Shown here: positions 6,831 through 12,546 of the stretch, piece by piece | Layout: every line of letters begins with the position of its first letter | Numbering within the stretch: position 1 is the stretch's first letter | NCBI GenBank assembly: GCA_017457585.1 | Contig: JAFTHD010000131.1 | Coordinates: forward strand, 1 to 12,546 | Reading direction: 5' to 3' | Origin: Bacillota bacterium | GTDB lineage: Bacteria; Bacillota_A; Clostridia; Peptostreptococcales; Anaerovoracaceae | DNA length: 12,546 bases | Notes under the pieces: generated by a model | Database searches by the model: none | What the model saw: only the letters and a program-made list of their open reading frames with translations | Told to the model about the DNA's origin: nothing | Made by a program: the position numbers and the translations under genes

Positions 6831-7256
6831 ATGGAAGAGACGAAGACAGTGAGAACAGACGGACAAGATCTGGCAGAGAAGGCAGCGGAACTGAAGGCCT
6901 CAGGGGTGACTGATGTCACAGTTGTGGTCAACACGCTGAACTACACCAAGTATCAGAAATCTAACGACGGCAAGCACTTGCAGCCTGTAATCGACGGTAT
7001 CAACGCAGCGATAGGGCAGAAACTGAATGTACGACTGGAGGTAGGGCTCAAAGAGGGATTTAACGAGAATGAAGTTTTGGATCTCTTGCAGCTGACCTTC
7101 CAGCACAAGTACGACATCGTTTTCCTGCCGACCATCAGTTATGATTATCTCAAGGGGAAGATGCCTGCTCTGAGAAAGACCAACGATGAAGCGGACGGAG
7201 TGGAATTCTATAAGTATCCGGGAGCAATTGGCAGAATAGGCTTTATTACGAATTAG
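6831..7256 (+). CDS. MoaA-like half-barrel protein without Fe-S cysteines
   Basis: This 141-residue protein matches, by eye, the second half of the radical-SAM barrel of MoaA (GTP 3',8-cyclase of molybdopterin synthesis). The match begins at RTDG (8-11, MoaA TTNG), runs through LAEKAAELKASGVTDVTV and NTLNYTKYQ (34-42, MoaA SLDTLDPEKF), then LQPVIDGINAAI and LKEGFNENEVLDLLQL, and ends with YPGAIGRIGFIT (129-140). In MoaA that last phrase leads directly into the C-terminal CxxC...C cluster; here a stop follows one residue later. The N-terminal CxxxCxxC half is also absent, and the protein contains no cysteine at all, so it cannot bind either Fe-S cluster or do the MoaA reaction. A good promoter and GAAAAGGA site (6817-6824) argue that it is expressed. 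Its stop overlaps the ribosome site of the next gene, suggesting coupled translation. It could be a relic or a non-catalytic binding protein. Confidence 0.72.
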   Translation: MEETKTVRTDGQDLAEKAAELKASGVTDVTVVVNTLNYTKYQKSNDGKHLQPVIDGINAAIGQKLNVRLEVGLKEGFNENEVLDLLQLTFQHKYDIVFLPTISYDYLKGKMPALRKTNDEADGVEFYKYPGAIGRIGFITN

Positions 7257-7266
7257 GAGAGAAATC

Positions 7267-7611
7267 ATGCAGCACGAGAAACTTTACACCATGAAAAAGG
7301 AACTGGGTGAGTATCTCAGGTCGGACAGCCTGTTAAAAGATGCGATTAAGGAACTGTCAGTCAAGGACATGATAAGAGGATCGCTCATAGCAAGGAATGC
7401 TCATCACGATCAAGTCAAGCTGGAGGCGATACTGGAGGAAGGAGAACTTCAGAGGGATATACCCGTCAAGGATTACGTCTTTATCCAGAACTTCAGAGAT
7501 GTGATCAGGGTAGCGCTCATATGCCTCGAGATGGGGAACTACCTGGATAAGTATCTGCTCTTAAGTTCTTACAGAACCCTTGTAAACGATCAGAGCGCGT
7601 ATTTCCGCTAG
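7267..7611 (+). CDS. Fic-like protein, N-terminal part up to an in-frame TAG
   Basis: These 114 codons end at an amber codon (7609-7611), but the same frame continues without further stops to 8016, so this is the front of one 249-position gene. It looks like the N-terminal helical part of a class II Fic protein (enzymes that transfer AMP or similar groups to target proteins). The inhibitory motif (S/T)xxxE(G/N) appears at 39-44 as SLIARN, with the key Glu replaced by Arg. The frame also keeps the helices leading to YRTLVNDQSAYFR, equivalent to the GxYR phrase before the Fic core. AGGAGAG at 7255-7261 is a good ribosome site overlapping the upstream stop. If the TAG is read as stop, the product lacks the whole catalytic core and is unlikely to be an enzyme. 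Confidence 0.65.
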   Translation: MQHEKLYTMKKELGEYLRSDSLLKDAIKELSVKDMIRGSLIARNAHHDQVKLEAILEEGELQRDIPVKDYVFIQNFRDVIRVALICLEMGNYLDKYLLLSSYRTLVNDQSAYFR

Positions 7612-8016
7612 TCAAATCCTGTCATCTATGCAATAAACCATGTTCCTGCACACTCTCTCGACATTGAAGAAAAGCTGGATGACTGTCTCAGGAGAGTTTA
7701 CAGGAGCGATGCGGGAAATGACGTGGTATTAAAGGCCATGTTCATTCACAACAAGATCGTGGATATCTTCCCGTTCGAGCACTACAGCATGGAGCTGGCA
7801 ATCTTTGCCATGAACTACTTCCTGATGGAAAACGGCTTCATGCCGATCAACATGCCGATTGACAGGCAGAGTTACCTGGATATCATCGGTGAAAATCTGA
7901 AAGGCCACAGACAGGAGGAGTTCTATACGTTCCTGCAGAAGGCCATAGAAGATAAGATGGAAGGAACCATATCGGCGTGCAAAGAGTACATCGAAAATGG
8001 CAGGCAGGGCGCATGA
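7612..8016 (+). pseudogene. Fic-like core, degenerate, downstream of the TAG
   Basis: This is the continuation of the gene begun at 7267, in the same frame. It opens with SNPVIYAINHVPAHSLDIEE, equivalent to the Fic flap region, and reaches a recognisable Fic core at about 150-230 of the full frame: FIHNKIVDIFPFEHYSMEL, then MNYFLMENGFMPINMP. In active Fic proteins this reads HxxxxxIHPFxxGNGRxxR. Here the catalytic His is Phe168, GNGR is YSME and the last Arg is Ile, while the surrounding helices are well kept. It would therefore be non-catalytic even without the TAG. An internal GTG at 7723 or ATG at 7738 could start a shorter product, but no convincing ribosome site precedes either. Calling it a pseudogene rests on the TAG; readthrough or a sequencing error cannot be excluded. 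Confidence 0.62.
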
Positions 8017-8061
8017 TTCTTGCCCGGCTTACAGCACCGTTTGAAATGAATACGATTAAAA

Positions 8062-8094
8062 AGAGACCGGAAACGAAGATGTTTACCGGTCTCT
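8062..8094 (-). terminator. Terminator of argH, probably bidirectional
   Basis: Arms AGAGACCGGAAAC (8062-8074) and GTTTACCGGTCTCT (8081-8094) form a 13-bp stem with one bulged base and a 6-nt loop. On the minus strand it is followed by a T-run (complement of AAAA at 8058-8061, plus one stem-base T), fitting the end of argH transcripts. On the plus strand it is followed by ATTTGTCTT, so it may also end the MoaA-like/Fic-like unit, whose stop is 45 nt upstream. Confidence 0.82.
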
Positions 8095-8120
8095 ATTTGT
8101 CTTATAACTCTACTATAATC

Positions 8121-9491
8121 TTATTTGTGATTTTTAATAGCTTTTAGCTGAGCCTTCACGCTCTCAAAGGAAGTGGAGCCTTCCGATTTCTTGGCCCTTA
8201 TGCATGCTTCCGGATCGATGTTTTCGTAGATATCCTCAGCGAACCTGTCCGAGAAGCCTTTCAGCGTATCGAGAGGAATGTTCTCAATTGCAGTCCCGTT
8301 CTCTATGCAGTAGAGCACGATGCGGCCTATGATTTCATGACAGTCGCGGAACGGGATGCCTTTGCGAACCAGATAGTCGGCAGCATCCGTCGCATTCATG
8401 AAGCCGTTCTTGACTGCGGCTCTCATGGTCTCCCTGTTAAAGGTAATCGTGCTGATCATTTCCGTGAAAATGCCGATGGAAGCCTTGAGGGTGTCTATTG
8501 CGTCGAAAACAGGCGGCTTATCCTCCTGCATGTCCTTATTGTAAGCAAGGGGCAGGCTCTTCATCAGCGTAAACAGGGTGAGCATATCTCCGTACACTCT
8601 TCCCGTCTTGCCGCGAATCAGTTCCGCCATATCAGGGTTCTTCTTCTGCGGCATGATGCTGCTCCCGGTGCTAAAGGCGTCGTCCATCTCGATGAATCCG
8701 AATTCTGTGGAATTCCAGAGGATGAGCTCCTCGCAAAATCTGGAAAGGTGCATCATGATGATGGAAGCGTCCGACAGAAATTCGAGGGCAAAGTCCCGGT
8801 CGCTGACTGCGTCTATGCTGTTAGGACAGATACCGTCAAAATTTAGCTGCTTCGCCAGAAAACGCCGGTCGGTATTGTAAGTGGTTCCTGCCAGTGCTCC
8901 ACTTCCGAGAGGAAGATTATTCAGTCTCTTTCTGCAGTCCGAAAGCCTGTCTGCATCGCGAGAAAACATCTGATAATATGCGAGCATGTAATGGGCGAGG
9001 GTCACCGGCTGGGCTCTCTGAAGGTGGGTGTAGCCCGGCATGATGGTCTCCTGATTTGCCTCAGCGATGCCGTATATTGCATCCTTTAACTTCCTGATGA
9101 TGGCGCAGATGACGTCGATTTCTTCCCTCAGATAGAGCCTGAAGTCAACGGCAACCTGGTCATTTCTGCTCCTCGCCGTGTGAAGCTTCTTGCCCGTATC
9201 ACCGATTCTCTCTGTCAAAACGGTCTCGATATTCATGTGAATATCTTCTCCCTCGATTGTGAACTCCACCTTGCCAGCTTCAATGTCCTTCTTGATCTCT
9301 GCGAGAGTCTCCGTTATAAGACGGGCTTCCTCATCTGTGAGGATTCCCTGCTTTGCCAGCATTTTAGCGTGTGCCGTGCTTCCCTGAATATCCTGAGCGT
9401 AAAATCTCTGGTCGAACTGGATGGAAGCGTTAAATTCGTTTGCCGATTCTGTGGCAGCTTTCGTGAATCTGCCTTTCCACATTTTTGCCAT
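8121..9491 (-). CDS. argH: Argininosuccinate lyase
   Basis: This cytoplasmic homotetramer-forming enzyme cleaves argininosuccinate to arginine and fumarate, the last step of arginine synthesis. The 456-residue length is normal. Visible motifs are KGRF near the N-terminus, HTARSRNDQ (104-112), the catalytic-His phrase GYTHLQRAQP (153-162) and the signature GSSIMPQKKNPD (276-287), whose flexible loop carries the catalytic serine. The start at 9491 gives the canonical MWKGRF beginning; a modest GGAGA lies about 10 nt upstream. A promoter at 9538-9566 gives a leader of about 40 nt. It is a single-gene unit here: argG, which makes its substrate, is on the same strand but separated by an opposite-strand gene with its own signals. 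No clear ArgR site is seen upstream of argH. Confidence 0.98.
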   Translation of the reverse strand: MAKMWKGRFTKAATESANEFNASIQFDQRFYAQDIQGSTAHAKMLAKQGILTDEEARLITETLAEIKKDIEAGKVEFTIEGEDIHMNIETVLTERIGDTGKKLHTARSRNDQVAVDFRLYLREEIDVICAIIRKLKDAIYGIAEANQETIMPGYTHLQRAQPVTLAHYMLAYYQMFSRDADRLSDCRKRLNNLPLGSGALAGTTYNTDRRFLAKQLNFDGICPNSIDAVSDRDFALEFLSDASIIMMHLSRFCEELILWNSTEFGFIEMDDAFSTGSSIMPQKKNPDMAELIRGKTGRVYGDMLTLFTLMKSLPLAYNKDMQEDKPPVFDAIDTLKASIGIFTEMISTITFNRETMRAAVKNGFMNATDAADYLVRKGIPFRDCHEIIGRIVLYCIENGTAIENIPLDTLKGFSDRFAEDIYENIDPEACIRAKKSEGSTSFESVKAQLKAIKNHK

Positions 9492-9537
9492 TCATCTATC
9501 TCCATTCTTGGTGTATTGTCGTTTTTCGGACACAGTA

Positions 9538-9566
9538 ATAATACATGAAAAGGGCGCTCGTTGCAA
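9538..9566 (-). promoter_or_regulatory. Promoter of argH, sharing its -35 box
   Basis: On the minus strand, TTGCAA (9561-9566), a 17-bp spacer and TATTAT (9538-9543) precede argH by about 46 nt. TTGCAA is its own reverse complement, and the same six bases serve as the -35 of the opposite promoter. The -10 matches consensus at five of six positions, the -35 at four. Confidence 0.62.
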
Positions 9567-9589
9567 CATGCCCGGGCTTTTGATATAAT
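9561..9589 (+). promoter_or_regulatory. Promoter of the Lon-like AAA+ gene
   Basis: TTGCAA (9561-9566), a 17-bp spacer and a perfect TATAAT (9584-9589) with an extended TG dinucleotide one base upstream lie before the start at 9621. The extended -10 should compensate for the moderate -35. The -35 hexamer is the same palindrome used by argH. Confidence 0.8.
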
Positions 9590-9620
9590 CGTGTGGCAAG
9601 TAAAGATTAGGAGGGCGGAT

Positions 9621-11108
9621 ATGCCGGTTTTTGATTTTAGCAAGACACCTGAAAAGAACACGGAGCCTGTGTGCACGTATGAGATTTTTTACTCCAACGA
9701 GCACGAGATGAGCCCGCAGGCACCTGTAATGGTGATCGACAACAGCAAGTGGAAATGGGAGCCGCATGCAAAGGGAATGTTCACAAATCCCGTCAAGAGG
9801 ACCAGCTTTGAGTTTGAGACGGAGACAGGCGTATGGTCCGCTGATATAAAGCGTATCGACGCCAGATTCACGAGCCTGATCCAGTGGCTCGGCGAAAATC
9901 ACATCAACGTTACGCTTACGGGTGAAAACGCAGATGACGGCTACGCGGTATACGGCATAAACGAGATCGCCTTTGGCGGAGGAACGAAACTTTCGGCAGA
10001 GGACGGATTCCTTCAGTATATGATAGACAGACTTCTGGCATCAGGTGCTCCGTCTGAGGAAGCCCTCACAGGAGAGGAACTGATTCTGGAAGGAGACATG
10101 ATGAAGCTGACGTCCATCCAGAGCATCACTGACTTCATCAAGTGTGCCGGCACCACTTTGCCCGAAAACATCAGACTTTGGGCCAGCAGGAATCTGGCGG
10201 TTGCAAGGTCAAATGAGGTTACGGCGGCAGAGAGAAGACACGCCCAGAGAGCGCTTTCCATCATGCTGAACGTCCAGTGGAAGGGCAACTACTTTGAGTC
10301 CATCGATGCGGAGGAAGCGAGAAGGATTCTGGACGAAGAACTCTACGGCATGGAGCCTGTGAAGCAGAGGATCATTGAGACGATTATACAGATCAACAGA
10401 ACGCACACACTGCCGGCTTACGGAATTTTGCTCATCGGTCCTGCAGGAACGGGTAAATCTCAGATAGCCTACGCCGTTGCAAGGATTCTGAAACTTCCGT
10501 GGACGACCCTGGATATGAGTTCAATCAATGATCCGGAGCAACTGACGGGAAGTTCGAGGATCTATTCCAATGCAAAGCCGGGAATGATCATGGAAGCCTT
10601 CTCCCACGCAGGAGAATCCAACCTGGTGTTCATCATAAACGAGCTGGATAAGGCGAACAGCGGCAAGGGAAGCGCCAATCCTTCGGACGTGCTCCTTACG
10701 CTCCTGGATAACCTTGGATTTACGGACAACTACATGGAGTGCATGATTCCAACCTCCGGCGTTTACCCAATCGCTACGGCAAACAGGAAAGAGGACATCA
10801 GTGCACCGCTTCTCTCAAGATTTGCAATCATCGAGCTGCCTGACTACACCGATGATGAGAAGAAGATCATCTTCTCCGAGTATTCACTTCCAAAGGTTGT
10901 TCGCAAGATGGGTCTTGTGGACGGGGAGTGTCAGGTGACCGAGGACGGACTGGAGGAGATTATAAGGGATCACAACGAGTCAGGAGGAATCAGGGAGTTG
11001 GAGCAGATTGCAGAGCACATGGCCGCAAATGCGCTTTACAGAATTGAGGTTGAGGGTGTAAGCCAGGTGGTCTACGACGCGGAGGCTGTCAGGAAGCTGA
11101 TAAAGTAA
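9621..11108 (+). CDS. Lon-like AAA+ ATPase without protease domain
   Basis: This is a 495-residue ATPase. The ATG at 9621 is chosen because AGGAGGG lies at 9611-9617 and because the longer frame from a TTG at 9561 would begin inside the -35 box. Residues 1 to about 235 form an N-terminal region I do not recognise; it is not the usual Lon substrate-binding domain. The AAA+ module closely resembles Lon: LDEELYGMEPVKQRI, Walker A GPAGTGKS (273-280), a Walker B at 335-343 reading FIINELDK, sensor 1 ATAN (N388), an arginine-finger candidate R400 (LLSRF) and the lid phrase ESGGIRELEQIA. Lon's Walker B is DE; here the first acid is Asn340, with Glu341 kept. The protein stops where Lon's Ser-Lys protease would begin, so it probably remodels rather than degrades targets. 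It is transcribed divergently from argH. Confidence 0.82.
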   Translation: MPVFDFSKTPEKNTEPVCTYEIFYSNEHEMSPQAPVMVIDNSKWKWEPHAKGMFTNPVKRTSFEFETETGVWSADIKRIDARFTSLIQWLGENHINVTLTGENADDGYAVYGINEIAFGGGTKLSAEDGFLQYMIDRLLASGAPSEEALTGEELILEGDMMKLTSIQSITDFIKCAGTTLPENIRLWASRNLAVARSNEVTAAERRHAQRALSIMLNVQWKGNYFESIDAEEARRILDEELYGMEPVKQRIIETIIQINRTHTLPAYGILLIGPAGTGKSQIAYAVARILKLPWTTLDMSSINDPEQLTGSSRIYSNAKPGMIMEAFSHAGESNLVFIINELDKANSGKGSANPSDVLLTLLDNLGFTDNYMECMIPTSGVYPIATANRKEDISAPLLSRFAIIELPDYTDDEKKIIFSEYSLPKVVRKMGLVDGECQVTEDGLEEIIRDHNESGGIRELEQIAEHMAANALYRIEVEGVSQVVYDAEAVRKLIK

Positions 11109-11147
11109 GACTTTGAATAGAATGGAAATGGTTCATGGCGAATGAAA

Positions 11148-11173
11148 TAAGGGGCTGCGTTTGCAGCCCCTTA
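11148..11173 (-). terminator. Terminator between the AAA+ gene and argG
   Basis: An 11-bp perfect stem TAAGGGGCTGC / GCAGCCCCTTA (11148-11158 and 11163-11173) with loop GTTT lies between the two convergent stops. The minus-strand side is followed by a T-rich stretch (TTTCATT), favouring argG; the plus-strand side has no T-run, so it may act mainly in one direction. Confidence 0.72.
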
Positions 11174-11186
11174 ACGATTATCCGGA

Positions 11187-12416
11187 TTATTTGTTGTTTT
11201 CGTTTTCCAGCTCCTTAAGCTTCATTGCGCGAACCTTGAGAGGCAGACCCCAGAGGGTGATGAAGCCTTCTGCATCGTGGTGGTCGTACATGTCGCCCGT
11301 CGTAAAGGATGCCAGACTCTCACTGTAGAGTGAGTACGGTGAAGTCGTTCCGGCCTTGATGATGTTGCCCTTGTAGAGCTTGAACTTCACTTCGCCTGTA
11401 ACGTATTTCTGCGTTGACTTAACGAAAGCAATCATGGCCTCGTTTACAGGAGTGAACCACTTGCCCTCGTAAACGGTCTGTGACATGCGGTTTGCAATAT
11501 CCTTCTTAAGATCCATGGTAGCCCTGTCGAGAACCAGCTCTTCAAGCTGCTGATGAGCTTCCATGAGAATCGTTCCACCCGGCGTCTCGTATACGCCACG
11601 TGACTTCATTCCTACGACGCGGTTTTCTACGATGTCGATGATACCGATACCGTGCTTGCCACCCAGTTCGTTCAGCTTCTTTATGATGTCTGCAGGCTTC
11701 ATTTCCTCACCGTTTACGGATACAGGAACGCCTTCCACGAATTTCATAGTAACGTATTCGCCTTCATCAGGAGCCTTTTCAGGTGATACGCTGAGGACGA
11801 GCAGGTGATCGTAGTTTGGCTCAAGAGCCGGGTCTTCCAGTTCAAGCCCTTCGTGGCTCAGATGCCACAGGTTCCTGTCACGTGAGTAGCTCTGGTCGTT
11901 TGAGAACGGAAGGTCGATGCCGTGAGCCTTGCAGTAGTCGATCTCGGCCTGGCGTGAATCCATCTGCCACTTATCATCTCTCCAAGGCGCGATAACCTTA
12001 AGGTCAGGAGCGAGAGCCTTGATGCCCAGCTCGAAACGAATCTGGTCGTTTCCTTTGCCTGTAGCGCCGTGGCAGATTGCAACGGCACCCTCTTTGCGTG
12101 CAACGTCAACGAGAGCCTTTGTGATAACAGGACGAGCCATTGCAGTACCTATGAGGTACTTGTTTTCATAGATTGCTCCAGCCTGAACGCAAGGCATGAT
12201 GAAGTTTTCTGCGAAATCGTCCACAACGTCCTCTATATATAACTTGGCTGCACCTGAGTACTTCGCTCTCTCTTCCAGTCCGTCCAGTTCTTCGCCCTGC
12301 CCGCAGTCTACGCAGCAGCAGACAACATCGTAACCGTAATTCTCCTTGAGCCAGGGAATGATCGCTGTCGTATCAAGTCCGCCTGAATATGCAAGAACAA
12401 CTTTTTCTTTTGCCAT
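11187..12416 (-). CDS. argG: Argininosuccinate synthase
   Basis: This cytoplasmic ATP-dependent ligase joins citrulline and aspartate to argininosuccinate, the substrate of ArgH. The 409-residue length is normal for the bacterial type. The N-terminal PP-loop AYSGGLDT (9-16) binds ATP; the signature HGATGKGNDQIRFE (116-129) and the SYSRDRNLWHLSHEG phrase (about 180-195) form the citrulline and aspartate sites. The start at 12416 is supported by GGAGG about 8 nt upstream. The gene ends 79 nt from the convergent AAA+ gene with a shared hairpin between. A consensus-like promoter and an ARG-box-like site lie upstream, so repression by an ArgR-type regulator in arginine excess is likely, though no regulator gene is in the window. 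Confidence 0.98.
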   Translation of the reverse strand: MAKEKVVLAYSGGLDTTAIIPWLKENYGYDVVCCCVDCGQGEELDGLEERAKYSGAAKLYIEDVVDDFAENFIMPCVQAGAIYENKYLIGTAMARPVITKALVDVARKEGAVAICHGATGKGNDQIRFELGIKALAPDLKVIAPWRDDKWQMDSRQAEIDYCKAHGIDLPFSNDQSYSRDRNLWHLSHEGLELEDPALEPNYDHLLVLSVSPEKAPDEGEYVTMKFVEGVPVSVNGEEMKPADIIKKLNELGGKHGIGIIDIVENRVVGMKSRGVYETPGGTILMEAHQQLEELVLDRATMDLKKDIANRMSQTVYEGKWFTPVNEAMIAFVKSTQKYVTGEVKFKLYKGNIIKAGTTSPYSLYSESLASFTTGDMYDHHDAEGFITLWGLPLKVRAMKLKELENENNK

Positions 12417-12444
12417 GTCTTAACCTCCAATTGTTATGCAAATT

Positions 12445-12462
12445 AATGAATAAATATGCAAT
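12445..12462 (-). promoter_or_regulatory. ARG-box-like operator upstream of argG
   Basis: The 18 bases AATGAATAAATATGCAAT closely match the ArgR/AhrC operator pattern (ATGAAT, A/T-rich centre, a T(T/G)CA half). The site lies between the promoter and the start codon, in the predicted leader of argG, a place where a bound repressor would block elongation or initiation. Confidence 0.5.
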
Positions 12463-12494
12463 ATAAACCCATAAATATCTAAAATTCTTTAACC

Positions 12495-12522
12495 ATTATA
12501 CATTAGTTATGCATAAATTCAA
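12495..12522 (-). promoter_or_regulatory. Promoter of argG
   Basis: On the minus strand, TTGAAT (12517-12522), a 16-bp spacer and a perfect TATAAT (12495-12500) lie about 80 nt upstream of the argG start. The -35 region overlaps TATGCATAAATTCAAG, which resembles a shortened ARG box and might be a second weak operator. Confidence 0.65.
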
Positions 12523-12546
12523 GTCCCTTTATCCGAAAAAAATAAA

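Noticed and set aside
7723..8016. Independent gene starting at GTG 7723
   Set aside because: It is in the same frame as the gene from 7267, no ribosome site precedes it, and the codons 7612-7722 upstream also match the Fic family, so it is one interrupted gene.
9561..9620. Upstream TTG start that would add 20 residues to the AAA+ protein
   Set aside because: The TTG is the -35 box of the gene's own promoter, has no ribosome site, and the ATG at 9621 follows a strong AGGAGGG.

Overview
The window looks like chromosome from a low-to-mid GC Gram-positive anaerobe, most likely class Clostridia. The evidence is strong AGGAGG-type ribosome binding sites, consensus sigma-A promoters, compact intrinsic terminators, an ISL3 transposase and a surface protein typical of gut and oral Clostridia. 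No genus can be named from the sequence alone.

Layout. Positions 1-1620 are mobile DNA: the tail of an IS30-family transposase followed by a complete ISL3-family transposase. A tRNA-Arg(ACG) with its own promoter and terminator lies on the minus strand (1621-1776). Positions 1923-6154 hold three plus-strand envelope genes, each apparently its own unit: a secreted or anchored beta-helix protein with an internal Gln/Pro/Met-rich repeat block, a polytopic DUF4234-SHOCT membrane protein, and a 68-residue two-helix membrane peptide. A YfcE-type metallophosphoesterase (minus) and a two-gene plus-strand unit diverge from about 6740. The right third carries argH (8121-9491) and argG (11187-12416), both minus, split by an opposite-strand Lon-like AAA+ ATPase.

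The most unusual part is 6767-8016. A good promoter drives a small protein that is recognisably the second half of the MoaA (GTP 3',8-cyclase) barrel but stops just before the C-terminal Fe-S motif and starts after the N-terminal one. It is followed, 10 nt later, by a Fic-fold protein in which the catalytic HPFx(D/E)GNGR motif and the inhibitory Glu are both replaced, and which is broken by one in-frame TAG. Either this is a decaying pair, or it is a pair of pseudo-enzymes retained for binding rather than catalysis. The sequence alone cannot decide.

A second notable feature is the argH/AAA+ divergent promoter. The two promoters appear to share a single palindromic -35 hexamer, TTGCAA, so RNA polymerase could probably occupy only one at a time. 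argH and argG supply the last two steps of arginine synthesis, and an ARG-box-like site lies upstream of argG.
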